The notes beneath the pieces are model-generated. The model had not been told where the DNA came from, searched no databases, and worked only from the letters and a program-made list of their open reading frames with translations. Source: Beijerinckiaceae bacterium (GTDB lineage: Bacteria > Pseudomonadota > Alphaproteobacteria > Rhizobiales > Beijerinckiaceae). From it: a DNA stretch of 35,039 bases. Shown here in pieces: positions 1-7,605 of the stretch. The stretch covers positions 1 to 35,039 of the forward strand of contig SCSF01000017.1 of the NCBI GenBank assembly GCA_004298435.1. Reading direction: 5' to 3'. Made by a program: the position numbers and the translations under genes. Positions within the stretch are counted from its first letter, which is position 1; every line of letters begins with the position of its first letter.

Positions 1-149
1 GACAAGAGCCCATCCGTCTCGAAAGCGCGGCGCTCGTCCTCACTCGTGACGAGGCATTCAGCCGGCACCAGTTTGGCAAGGCCGGCGATAATTTCCGCGC
101 GGCGGGAGATAGTCGATTCATCCGGCGCGGGAAACGCGATATTGCTCAT
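1..149 (-). CDS. glcD: Glycolate/D-lactate oxidase FAD subunit GlcD, N-terminus only (partial)
   Basis: Reading the minus strand from the ATG at 149-147 gives an open frame that runs off the left edge. The first residues are MSNIAFPAPDESTISRR, followed by a stretch around AGLAKLVPAECLVTSEDE and then RRAFETDGL. This matches, from memory, the start of FAD-linked GlcD subunits, which oxidise glycolate or D-lactate to the 2-oxoacid. Only about 49 residues are present, before the FAD_binding_4 domain would begin, so no catalytic residue can be checked. The gene is divergent from lutABC with about 155 bp between start codons. That fits a locus for 2-hydroxyacid oxidation sharing a control region. 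A more distant FAD oxidase of the same family remains possible. Confidence 0.72.
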   Translation of the reverse strand, partial: MSNIAFPAPDESTISRRAEIIAGLAKLVPAECLVTSEDERRAFETDGLL

Positions 150-304
150 CTCTGGTCTCTAAACGCATGGCGGTATTAACCCGCTCCATTATTCCACCTT
201 TCAAGCCCCGGCGAAACAGCGCTGTGCAGGCAAAGTCTCTGCTCCGCAAACCCCACTCGACCGGCGGAGTTGACGAAAGCGCCGCCGGAGCGATAGTTGC
301 CCAA

Positions 305-1105
305 ATGGATGCCAGCATGACGCCATCGCCTGACGGAAAACCACGGGTCGCACTTTTCGTCACATGCCTCGTGGACCTGTTCCGGCCCTCGATTGGATTT
401 GCAGCGTTAAAACTGCTGGAAGATGCGGGCTGCGAGGTCTTCGTGCCAAGTCAGACCTGCTGCGGACAGCCTGCCTATAATTCCGGAGACAGAGCGCTCG
501 CCAAGGCTCTGGCGCGGCAGGCAATCGACGCCTTCTCGGCTTATGATTATGTCGTGGCGCCTTCCGGTTCCTGCGCGGCGATGCTGGCGAAACATTACCC
601 CGGCCTGTTCGCAGACAATCCCAATCTCGCCGGACGCGCCAATCAATTCGCCGGCAAGGTCCATGAGCTTGCGAGCTTCCTCACCGATGTTCTCGGCATA
701 GAGGCGGTTGCCGCGCGGTTCGACCGGCGTGTCACCTTTCACGACTCCTGCTCCGGCCTGCGAGAACTTGGAGTCGCAGCGCAACCGCGCAAATTGCTCG
801 CAAGCGTAGATGGGCTCGAACTCGTCGAAATGGAGGAGTGCGAAACCTGCTGCGGATTCGGCGGCACCTTCGCCGTCAAGTTCGGCGAAATTTCCACCGC
901 GATCGTCGAAAGAAAAGTCGAGAACATCGAGAATTGCGGCGCGCCGGTCGTGCTTGCGGGCGATCTCGGCTGCCTGATGAACATGGCGGGCAAGCTCGCG
1001 CGCAATGGCAGCCCGATCGAATTGCGGCACTTTGCGGAAGTGCTCGCAGGCATGACAGACGCGCCCGCGATCTGCGCTGCCGCTGCGCCTCAAACAAAAC
1101 GATGA
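305..1105 (+). CDS. lutA: L-lactate oxidation protein LutA (YkgE-type CCG-domain Fe-S oxidoreductase)
   Basis: This is a 266-residue protein of the LutA/YkgE family, a subunit of the LutABC complex that oxidises L-lactate to pyruvate. Two cysteine-rich CCG-type repeats are visible. The first has VTCLVDLFRP and then SQTCCGQPAYNSGD. The second has the FHDSCSGLRELG segment and then ECETCCGFGGTF. These are the family's Fe-S or heterodisulfide-reductase-like ligand sets. The frame is open from 167, but the stretch before the ATG at 305 looks like noncoding upstream sequence. I chose 305 because a GGAG lies at 287-290 and family homology begins soon after; the ATG at 317 is a close alternative. The stop is 4 bp before lutB, so the two are probably co-transcribed. 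Confidence 0.88.
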   Translation: MDASMTPSPDGKPRVALFVTCLVDLFRPSIGFAALKLLEDAGCEVFVPSQTCCGQPAYNSGDRALAKALARQAIDAFSAYDYVVAPSGSCAAMLAKHYPGLFADNPNLAGRANQFAGKVHELASFLTDVLGIEAVAARFDRRVTFHDSCSGLRELGVAAQPRKLLASVDGLELVEMEECETCCGFGGTFAVKFGEISTAIVERKVENIENCGAPVVLAGDLGCLMNMAGKLARNGSPIELRHFAEVLAGMTDAPAICAAAAPQTKR

Positions 1106-1109
1106 TCGC

Positions 1110-2558
1110 ATGACCGCCTCACCGACCTCCGCGCAATTCGTGCTCAATGCACATCAGGCGTTCGAAGACGAGCAGTTGCAGAAGGCGCTGCATTTAACGC
1201 GTGAGGGCTTTGTCGCGAACCGCGCCGCAGCCGCCGCGCGCCTGCCGGAATTCGAGGCATTGCGCGACAGTGCGCGCGATATCAAGGCACATACCCTCGG
1301 TCTTCTCGATCTCTATCTCGAAGCCTATGAGAAAAAGGTGATCGAGGCCGGTGGCACGGTGCATTGGGCGCGCACTGGCGAGGAAGCGAACAGCATCATC
1401 ATCGAGATTTGCAAGCGTCATGGCGCAAAAACCGTGACCAAAGGCAAGTCGATGGTGGCGGAAGAAACCGGCCTCAACGATGCGCTCGCGGCGCAAGGCA
1501 TCAGCCCTGTCGAAACCGATCTTGGCGAATACCTCATCCAGCTTCGGCACGAGATGCCATCGCATATCATCGCGCCTGCCGTACATCTCACGAGGGATCA
1601 GATCGAGGCCGACTTCCGCCGCAATCACGCCGATCTGCCGCCGGAGCGCGACCTCACAGAGCCGACCGCGCTGCTGGCCGAGGCGCGCGGCGTATTGCGT
1701 GAGAAATTCCTCGCGGCCGATGTCGGCATCACCGGAGCCAATTTCCTCGTCGCTGAAACCGGCACATCGATCATCGTGACCAACGAAGGCAACGGCGATC
1801 TCACGCAGATCTTGCCGCCGGTCCACATCGTCCTCACCTCGATCGAAAAGGTCGTGCCGACTCTCGAGGACGTGTCGCAGATTCTGCGCGTGCTGGCGCG
1901 CTCCGCGACAGGTCAGGACATATCGGTTTACACGACATTCTCGACAGGTCCGCGCAGGCCGGGCGACCCGGACGGACCGGAAGAATATCATGTCGTGCTG
2001 CTCGACAACGGCCGCTCGTCGATGCTCGGCACTGATTTTGCCGACATGCTCCGCTGCATCCGTTGCGGGGCCTGTCTCAATCATTGCCCGGTTTATCAGG
2101 CGGTCGGCGGCCATGCCTATGGCTGGGTTTATCCAGGCCCTATGGGCGCCGTGCTGACGCCGAGCCTTATCGGGATCGACAAGAGCGCGCCGCTGCCCAA
2201 TGCCTCGACCTTCTGCGGCGCTTGCGAAAGCGTCTGCCCGGTCCGCATTCCGCTGCCAAAACTCATGCGGCACTGGCGCGAGCGGCAGACAGAACGCGGC
2301 CTCGCACCGCAGGCGCAGCGCTGGGGCCTCGGTCTCTGGGGCTTCTTTGCCAGGCGGCCGGACCTTTACAGGCTGGCGACACGGATTGCGATGCCTCTGC
2401 TCGCTTGGCTCGGGCGCTCCGAAGGCCGCTTCTCCCGTCTGCCATTGGCGAACGGCTGGACAGCGACGCGGGACTTTCCAGCGCCGCAAGGCGATACGTT
2501 TCAGGCGCAATGGCGCAAGCGGACAAAAACAGCCGCTGCGCATGGAGACGGCGAATGA
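1110..2558 (+). CDS. lutB: L-lactate oxidation iron-sulfur protein LutB (YkgF type)
   Basis: This 482-residue protein is full length for LutB/YkgF, the electron-transfer subunit of L-lactate oxidation. An N-terminal LUD domain (about residues 60-300) includes the AETGTSIIVTNEGNGD segment. A 2x[4Fe-4S] ferredoxin-like domain follows, with Cys316, Cys319, Cys322 and Cys326 in CIRCGACLNHCP and Cys369, Cys372 and Cys376 in CGACESVCP. A C-terminal region of the DUF3390 type ends the protein. It starts 4 bp after lutA and its TGA overlaps the ATG of lutC. The tight spacing and shared pathway make a lutABC operon very likely. Confidence 0.92.
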   Translation: MTASPTSAQFVLNAHQAFEDEQLQKALHLTREGFVANRAAAAARLPEFEALRDSARDIKAHTLGLLDLYLEAYEKKVIEAGGTVHWARTGEEANSIIIEICKRHGAKTVTKGKSMVAEETGLNDALAAQGISPVETDLGEYLIQLRHEMPSHIIAPAVHLTRDQIEADFRRNHADLPPERDLTEPTALLAEARGVLREKFLAADVGITGANFLVAETGTSIIVTNEGNGDLTQILPPVHIVLTSIEKVVPTLEDVSQILRVLARSATGQDISVYTTFSTGPRRPGDPDGPEEYHVVLLDNGRSSMLGTDFADMLRCIRCGACLNHCPVYQAVGGHAYGWVYPGPMGAVLTPSLIGIDKSAPLPNASTFCGACESVCPVRIPLPKLMRHWRERQTERGLAPQAQRWGLGLWGFFARRPDLYRLATRIAMPLLAWLGRSEGRFSRLPLANGWTATRDFPAPQGDTFQAQWRKRTKTAAAHGDGE

Positions 2559-3232
2559 GTGCCCGCGCGGAAATCTTCGCCAATGTCAGGCATGCGCTCG
2601 CAGTCAGCGGGAACGAGGCGCCACGCCGCCGTTCTGTCGAAGATCGTCTGCGTCACGCGCCGCAGGGCGTGATACCCGCGCGGGGTCAAGGCGATGCCGC
2701 TGCACGTCTCGCACTGTTTCGTGACGAGGCGGAACGCGTTTCCGCGGACGTCACTGAACTCGAATCGGCGCAGCAAATTCCGGCCGCGATAGCAACCTTT
2801 CTGCACGATCGCAATTTGCCGGCGCGGCTGCGTTGCGGCAGCGATCCCTATCTTGCCGCCCTCTCATGGGAGGCGACCGGGCTCCACGTCGAAAAGGGTC
2901 GCGCTGATCCAAGTGATCTCGTCTGTGTCAGCCATGCTTTCGCAGGCGTCGCGGAAACTGGCACTCTCGTCCTCACTTCCGGCGGGGACAATCCGACGAC
3001 GCTGAACTTTCTGCCGGACACCCATATCGTGGTTCTGAATGCCGCGGACATCGTCGGCGATTATGAAGCAGCCTGGCAAAAACTGCGCATGGTCTATGGC
3101 AAGGGATTGATGCCGCGCACGGTGAATTTCATCACCGGGCCTTCGCGCTCCGCCGATATTGGCCATTCGCTCCTGCTGGGGGCACATGGCCCGCGCACCT
3201 TGCATATCCTTGTCGTGAATGAAGGCGCTTGA
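2555..3232 (+). CDS. lutC: L-lactate oxidation protein LutC (YkgG, LUD domain)
   Basis: This 225-residue LUD-domain protein is the third subunit of the LutABC L-lactate oxidation complex. The C-terminal half carries the family features: AFAGVAETGTLVLTSGGDNP, FLPDTHIVVL and the GPSRSADIG segment. The ATG at 2555 overlaps the lutB stop (ATGA), which implies translational coupling. The frame is open back to 2063, but that extension lies inside lutB in another frame and does not look like LutC, so the start at 2555 is preferred. No obvious intrinsic terminator follows the stop. Confidence 0.9.
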   Translation: MSARAEIFANVRHALAVSGNEAPRRRSVEDRLRHAPQGVIPARGQGDAAARLALFRDEAERVSADVTELESAQQIPAAIATFLHDRNLPARLRCGSDPYLAALSWEATGLHVEKGRADPSDLVCVSHAFAGVAETGTLVLTSGGDNPTTLNFLPDTHIVVLNAADIVGDYEAAWQKLRMVYGKGLMPRTVNFITGPSRSADIGHSLLLGAHGPRTLHILVVNEGA

Positions 3233-3761
3233 AGCAGTCTTCAGCCGCGGATGCAGCACTGCCCGAATGCGCAAGCTGCAATGCAATATTTCGAGATGAA
3301 ATTATTCGACGTTATTGATGAGCCTTTTTCTGCGCCATCGCAAAAGACCAGAAAGATAATGCCGCATCGCTGAATGTGGCATCTTGTATATCGATCATTT
3401 ACTTCTTTGCCTCAGACTTCCCTTGAATATGGCGTGAATCCTCTCGATTCACAGGCATGATGCCGGGCCACATTACCGGACGAGCCGGTATTCCATCGCT
3501 CAATGGGAACGAAGTTCCGATGAGCGATCCCGCGATCTAACCGTGGACGCCCTTCCGCATCTGCATTTGTCACCTCGAAACTCATTCGATCACCAGAACT
3601 CTCAGACAAGCGGCTGCCGCCTTCGCGGCAAACGCAATCTGATCTCGTGCCGGTGAGAGAGCCCCAAAAGACAAAGATCTTCGGGTTTTCGGAGGAATGC
3701 GATCGGCCTTTCAGCCCACGGATCCCCAGCAAAACAGAGGAAACACCAGAAAGGCTCTCTC
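3233..3761 (+). other. Gene-free interval with three tandem hairpins before the Cache gene
   Basis: No convincing gene lies in these 529 bases. Three inverted repeats sit side by side: 3434-3440/3446-3452 (7 bp, 5-nt loop), 3474-3479/3485-3490 (6 bp, 5-nt spacer), and 3495-3501/3522-3528 (7 bp) enclosing 3506-3510/3514-3518. A smaller hairpin lies at 3616-3629. This suggests a structured leader or small RNA for the downstream gene, but no family is recognised and no U-tract follows. A 24-codon frame starts at 3697 and its TGA overlaps the ATG at 3768; its GGAGG is only one base from the ATG, so its translation is doubtful. Confidence 0.35.
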
Positions 3762-4226
3762 ATGCGTATGAAGCAATTTCATGTATTGGCGATCGCAGCG
3801 GCCATGGCATGCGGCTGCACGCCGAGCTTCGCCGCCGTTCACGCGACGAAAGACCAGGCCGTAGCCATGGTCAAGAAGGCCGTCGCAGCAATCAAGGCGC
3901 AAGGCGCCGCCACTGTGTACAAAGAGATCACCGCCAAGGATCCGCAGTTCAAGCAGAACGATTCCTACGTCGTCGTCTATGGACTGGATGGCACCGTTCT
4001 CGCGCATGGCTCGAACGCCAAGCTCGTAGGCAAGAATCTTATCAACGTCACGGATGTCGATGGGACGCCCTTCGTGCAGCAGCGGGTTGCAATGGCGAAA
4101 AAGCAGCCGTCTTTCTGGCAGGACTACAAGTTCGTCGATCCGAGCACGAAGAAGATCGAGCCGAAGGAAATGTATTGCGAACGGGTCGATCAGACCGCGG
4201 TTTGCAGCGGCGTCTACAAGCCCTGA
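3762..4226 (+). CDS. Secreted single-Cache-domain protein
   Basis: The 154-residue product has a basic start and a hydrophobic segment (residues 5-24) typical of a Sec signal peptide, ending near SFAAVHA. The mature part reads as a small PAS-like Cache domain of the sCache_2 kind: DQAVAMVKKAVAAIK, YVVVYGLDGTVLAHGSN, LVGKNLINVTDVDG and a final strand pair ending CSGVYKP. Such domains bind small ligands such as carboxylates and usually sit on chemoreceptors; here the domain is free and predicted periplasmic. GAAAGG at 3749-3754 supports the ATG at 3762; ATG 3768 is possible. An MCP gene begins 85 bp downstream on the same strand, so a role as its accessory ligand-binding protein is a reasonable inference. 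Confidence 0.8.
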   Translation: MRMKQFHVLAIAAAMACGCTPSFAAVHATKDQAVAMVKKAVAAIKAQGAATVYKEITAKDPQFKQNDSYVVVYGLDGTVLAHGSNAKLVGKNLINVTDVDGTPFVQQRVAMAKKQPSFWQDYKFVDPSTKKIEPKEMYCERVDQTAVCSGVYKP

Positions 4227-4311
4227 ACCACTGAAGACATAACAAAAATGTCGGCTCGGCCGTCGCCCTTGCGCGGCGGCCCAGCGGCAGGATCATGCGA
4301 GGAAGACGAGG

Positions 4312-6213
4312 ATGCGCAGTTGGCTTACACATATGTCCTTGCGACGCAAGGTCCTTCTGGTGCCGATTCTCGGCATTGCCGTGCTGATTGGGCTCGGTAT
4401 TTACAGCTTTCAGTTTCTGCAAGCCAATCGAAGCGCGATGGTCGGGCTCGTCAATGGCCCGCTGCACCAGACGGAAGCCGCCTACAGGCTCTCGGAAACG
4501 CTTGGGGCAGCCCATAGCCGCCTCTATCGTATGGCCGCTTCTGCGGCGAATGAGAATGACCCTGCCAAGTTGAAGAAACTTGCGGACGCAACGGTCGCCG
4601 CAATGTCCGAGCTCGAATCCCGGCTGGACAAGCTCGATTTCAGCCATAACAGCGGTGCGCGTCTGCCGATCACACAGAAGAAACTGAAGGCCGACATCGA
4701 TCTTTATGTGAAACACGCAAAAGACGTTGCCGACATGGCGACGACGGATGCCGGCACGGCTCTCATGTTGATGGGGCCGGTGGAGAAGAGCTTCGTGACT
4801 GTGGAAGCTGCCGTCCATTCGATCACGCGAGGAATGGACCAGATCCGAAACGACGAGATCGCGCATGTTCTTGCGCGGCAGGACCTGCAAATGAAATTGC
4901 TGGTTCTTGTGACCATACTTTCCGTCGTGTTCGGTCTCTCCCTGTCGATCTTCATCGGGCGGGAAATCTCTGCACCGGTTTCACGCGTCGCCGAAACATT
5001 GAAAAAGATGGCGGCGGGCGACATTGATGTCGATGTGCCCTGCAAGACTCTCAGGAATGAAATCGGCGCCATCGGCATAGCAGTCGAAAGCCTGAAGGGC
5101 GGCCTTCTTGAACGCCGCCGCCTGGAGCAGGAAGCAGGAAAAATTCACCAGAGGAACGCCGAAAAACTGCGCGAAACCGAGGAGGCCTTTACAGAGGCAA
5201 GCCGCCATCAGCGCGAGGTTCTGAAACTTCTCAGCACGGCATTGGAGCGCCTCGCCCACGGCGAAATCAGCGTGCGGATCAATGAAGCCGTGACAGCCGA
5301 GTTCCAGAACCTGAAGGACGATTTCAACGCAGCGACCGACAAGCTGCGCGAATTGATCGGCGCCGTGGCGACGACCTCCGCAGAGGTCCGCGGCAGCACC
5401 GAGGAAATCGCCCGCGCGGCGGATGATCTTGCACGGCGCACCGAGCAACAGGCCGCCAATCTCGAAGAAACAGCCGCCGCGCTCGACGAGATCAATGTAA
5501 TGGTCCGCAAAACGGCCGACGGTACGCAGCATGCCCACAGCATGGTATCGGCTGCGAAAACCAATGCCGAACAGGGCGGCGAGATCGTGCGGCAGGCGAT
5601 CGACGCGATGGGCGGCATTGAGAAATCCTCCCGGCAGATCGCGCAGATCATCGGCGTCATCGACGAGATCGCCTTCCAGACAAATCTGCTGGCTCTGAAC
5701 GCGGGCGTCGAAGCCGCGCGAGCAGGCGACGCAGGGCGCGGCTTTGCGGTGGTTGCTTCCGAGGTTCGTGCCCTCGCCCAGCGCTCCGCCGAAGCCGCCA
5801 AGGAGATCAAGACCCTGATCTCCAATGCGACTCGCGAAGTCGAAACAGGCGCCGAATTCGTCACCGCATCCGGCGCGGCGCTCGAACAGATCGTCGCGCA
5901 GGTCGCGCAGATCAACACGATCGTCACGCAGATGGCAGCCAGCACGAAAGAGCAGGCCGTGGGCCTCGGCAATGTCAACCAGACCGTCGTTCAGATGGAT
6001 CAGGTGACGCAGCAGAATGCGGCGATGGTGGAAGAGGCGACAGCAGCGAGCCACGCTCTGGTTGAGGAAATGCAGCGCCTCAATCACCTCGTCGGGCGTT
6101 TCCAGATCGAAGACGCCGACACTGCCGCCCCGGCGGAAGGCCGTGCGGAGAAGCGCATGGCCGCCGGCAATGGGAAAGGTGCGCAACTCCCGCGGCGCGT
6201 GTCAAACGGCTGA
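4312..6213 (+). CDS. Methyl-accepting chemotaxis protein with periplasmic helical sensor and two HAMP-like regions
   Basis: This 633-residue chemoreceptor has TM1 at about residues 14-36, a periplasmic helical domain (about 37-193) resembling a four-helix bundle, TM2 at about 195-216, a HAMP domain from 217 and a second HAMP-like segment around 303-347. The cytoplasmic hairpin tip at 450-490 carries IDEIAFQTNLLALNAGVEAA and GRGFAVVASEVRALAQRS, the CheA/CheW contact region. No C-terminal CheR-tethering pentapeptide is present; the protein ends VSNG. AGGAAG upstream of 4312 supports the start; ATG 4333 is an alternative. It is an orphan receptor, with no che genes nearby, and is followed by a strong terminator. 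The ligand is unknown, but the preceding secreted Cache protein may contribute to sensing. Confidence 0.92.
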   Translation: MRSWLTHMSLRRKVLLVPILGIAVLIGLGIYSFQFLQANRSAMVGLVNGPLHQTEAAYRLSETLGAAHSRLYRMAASAANENDPAKLKKLADATVAAMSELESRLDKLDFSHNSGARLPITQKKLKADIDLYVKHAKDVADMATTDAGTALMLMGPVEKSFVTVEAAVHSITRGMDQIRNDEIAHVLARQDLQMKLLVLVTILSVVFGLSLSIFIGREISAPVSRVAETLKKMAAGDIDVDVPCKTLRNEIGAIGIAVESLKGGLLERRRLEQEAGKIHQRNAEKLRETEEAFTEASRHQREVLKLLSTALERLAHGEISVRINEAVTAEFQNLKDDFNAATDKLRELIGAVATTSAEVRGSTEEIARAADDLARRTEQQAANLEETAAALDEINVMVRKTADGTQHAHSMVSAAKTNAEQGGEIVRQAIDAMGGIEKSSRQIAQIIGVIDEIAFQTNLLALNAGVEAARAGDAGRGFAVVASEVRALAQRSAEAAKEIKTLISNATREVETGAEFVTASGAALEQIVAQVAQINTIVTQMAASTKEQAVGLGNVNQTVVQMDQVTQQNAAMVEEATAASHALVEEMQRLNHLVGRFQIEDADTAAPAEGRAEKRMAAGNGKGAQLPRRVSNG

Positions 6214-6250
6214 GCGCCGTCTATACCGACTTAAATTGGAAAACACTTCA

Positions 6251-6292
6251 AAAGCCTCGGTTCTGAACCCTCAGAACCGGGGCTTTGTTTTT
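6251..6292 (+). terminator. Rho-independent terminator of the MCP transcript
   Basis: A 16-bp stem (6251-6266 with 6271-6286, one G-U pair) closes a 4-base loop and is followed by GTTTTT. It lies 38 bp after the MCP stop. This is one of the strongest intrinsic terminators in the window. Confidence 0.92.
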
Positions 6293-6496
6293 GGATTTCT
6301 TCGTGGGCCAGATGCTCTTGATCTATCAATCTTGAGGCATGCCGTATGAAGCTACGCTGACCGACGTTGGATTGGCATCGCAAGATGTGCGGAAGGCCAA
6401 CCAGGCGCTTGCGAAGAGGCGGCGTGTTTGCCGTGCTGGCTTTTGTTTCAGATTATTGTGATTATCCAGCGAAACGTAGTCGCAAAGATTGACCCA

Positions 6497-7126
6497 ATGG
6501 ATCATCTGGAGAAGACGCAATCGAAGAGGACATGGCGCATCGACGCTGTCTTTCCCTACGTTCTATTAGCAGCAGCGTACGGTCTTCTATTTAGCCGATT
6601 TCTTCCCTCAAATCATTGGGCCATCGAGGCACTTTATGCAGATGGAGTTATCTTTCTCGTTGTTTTTTCCGGAATGATTGCGGGGCGTATAGAATGCGGA
6701 GGGCGCATACGCGGCATAAGAAATCGTTGGATGCGCGCACTTGTAACTGCCGTCGGCCTTTCATTGTTCGGCTACTATGCGGTGGCGGTAGATTGCGGCC
6801 AACTCCTGAATTATTTCATTGGCATCAAAACTAACGAAAATCATTTGGTTACAGGATGGTCTCTTAGCACAGCAAAAGCCTGCGCACACCCGAATATAGA
6901 TAATCGCTTCTTTCCGAATAGCGCGCTTTGTAGGCTGCCATATTCAAAAGAGCAGGTTCCACCAGGAACCGTCCTCCGTTTGTACGGACGCGTATCTTGG
7001 CTCGGGATACAAATCGAATCTGCAAAGATTGTCCAACCGGTGCATTTGCCAAATACTTGCTGCGAACTATTTCCCCCGATTGATGGCTTTGAATTACAGA
7101 TGCCTTCCGAAAACGGCTTAAGATAA
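6497..7126 (+). CDS. Hypothetical membrane protein with cysteine-rich C-terminal domain
   Basis: I do not recognise this protein. From the ATG at 6497 it has 209 residues; the frame extends to a TTG at 6428 but without a convincing ribosome site at either. Three hydrophobic helices are visible, around PYVLLAAAYGLLFSRFL, GVIFLVVFSGMIAG and ALVTAVGLSLFGYYAV. After them comes a soluble region with several cysteines (VDCGQLL, KACAHP, ALCRLPY, NTCCELF), possibly disulfide-bonded if periplasmic. Base composition is visibly richer in A+T than the flanking genes. It sits between the MCP terminator and a nucleotidyltransferase remnant, which suggests acquired DNA. Coding status is supported by length and the helix pattern only. 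Confidence 0.55.
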   Translation: MDHLEKTQSKRTWRIDAVFPYVLLAAAYGLLFSRFLPSNHWAIEALYADGVIFLVVFSGMIAGRIECGGRIRGIRNRWMRALVTAVGLSLFGYYAVAVDCGQLLNYFIGIKTNENHLVTGWSLSTAKACAHPNIDNRFFPNSALCRLPYSKEQVPPGTVLRLYGRVSWLGIQIESAKIVQPVHLPNTCCELFPPIDGFELQMPSENGLR

Positions 7127-7165
7127 GGCCGCTCCGCCCGTCGCAAAGCCTCAAATATCCCCGTA

Positions 7166-7308
7166 ATGCCTGCGAGTCTCACAGACGATGAGATCGGGTT
7201 TATCAAGCAAACCATTCACAGGATTTACGGCGAAACGGCAACCATCCGGAATTTCGGTCCCGATCTGCACCACATACAACTGCATATCGAAGCAGATCGC
7301 GATGTGGC
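7166..7308 (+). pseudogene. Nucleotidyltransferase-like fragment cut off by a repeat element
   Basis: The frame from the ATG at 7166 gives LTDDEIGFIKQTIHRIYGE and then a stretch ending FGPDLHHIQLHIEAD. This resembles the first third of small MNT/MazE-neighbour-type nucleotidyltransferases, where a GS motif is followed by a GGDIDL segment. Here the GS serine is replaced, the acidic pair is lost and roughly ten residues seem to be missing. The frame then runs directly into the palindromic repeat beginning at 7314. It is best read as a decayed remnant. The assignment rests on memory of a short and variable family. Confidence 0.4.
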
Positions 7309-7313
7309 TGCCC

Positions 7314-7515
7314 CCCTCTCCCCGCACGCGGGGAGAGGGTTGGGGTGAGGGGCTTGGCGAGTGGCCGCACTTGAACTCGCTTTTTGGCCCCGGATAGCGA
7401 CAGAGACTCGAGCAAGTCTCCCGGCCCCTCACCTTACCTCTCCCCGTAAACGGGGAGAGGAGCGGCAGGCATCCGTTTGAAACGACATACTATGGCGAGG
7501 GCCTTATCGGCCGAC
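7314..7515. repeat. Composite palindromic repeat (copy 1, order A-B)
   Basis: Unit A is a 12-bp hairpin (7314-7325/7328-7339) followed by a conserved tail running to about 7372. Unit B is an inverted version: its tail comes first (about 7405-7436), then an 11-bp hairpin at 7437-7447/7450-7460, then a weaker conserved flank to about 7515. The same two units occur at 18476-18650 in the opposite order. This is typical of dispersed REP/BIME-like elements in alphaproteobacterial intergenic regions. Copy 1 lies between the nucleotidyltransferase remnant and the oxlT terminator. Confidence 0.85.
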
Positions 7516-7522
7516 CGCTCCC

Positions 7523-7562
7523 AAAAAAAATCGCCGGCAGTGTCGTTGCGACACGCCGGCGA
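7523..7562 (-). terminator. Rho-independent terminator of the OxlT-type transporter gene
   Basis: On the minus strand a long stem (7562-7548 region with 7545-7531, one bulged base) is followed by eight T residues (plus-strand A run 7523-7530). It lies about 45 bp beyond the transporter stop codon. Confidence 0.93.
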
Positions 7563-7573
7563 GTGAAGTATCT

Positions 7574-7597
7574 GCGGCGCCGGATCACCGGCGCCGC
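7574..7597 (-). terminator. Extra perfect hairpin between transporter stop and terminator
   Basis: A perfect 10-bp GC-rich inverted repeat (7574-7583/7588-7597) with a 4-base loop lies just after the transporter stop and before the U-tailed terminator. It has no T-tract, so it more likely protects the transcript 3' end than terminates by itself. Confidence 0.55.
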
Positions 7598-7605
7598 GAA
7601 GTTTA

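Noticed and set aside
1194..2543. 449-codon open frame antisense to lutB
   Set aside because: A shadow of lutB, with an atypical residue composition.
2063..2554. 164-codon N-terminal extension of lutC
   Set aside because: It is the shadow frame of lutB; the ATGA overlap start gives a normal LutC length.
3412..3732. 106-codon minus-strand frame upstream of the Cache gene
   Set aside because: No recognisable motif or ribosome site; the interval is better explained by hairpins.
3697..3771. 24-codon leader peptide whose stop overlaps the second ATG of the Cache gene
   Set aside because: The GGAGG sits one base from the ATG, too close for efficient initiation; kept only as a note.
4981..6186. 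401-codon open frame antisense to the MCP
   Set aside because: A compositional shadow of the chemoreceptor.
7314..7460. Repeat hairpins considered as a CRISPR array
   Set aside because: Only two inverted units, with no regular spacers and no cas genes.
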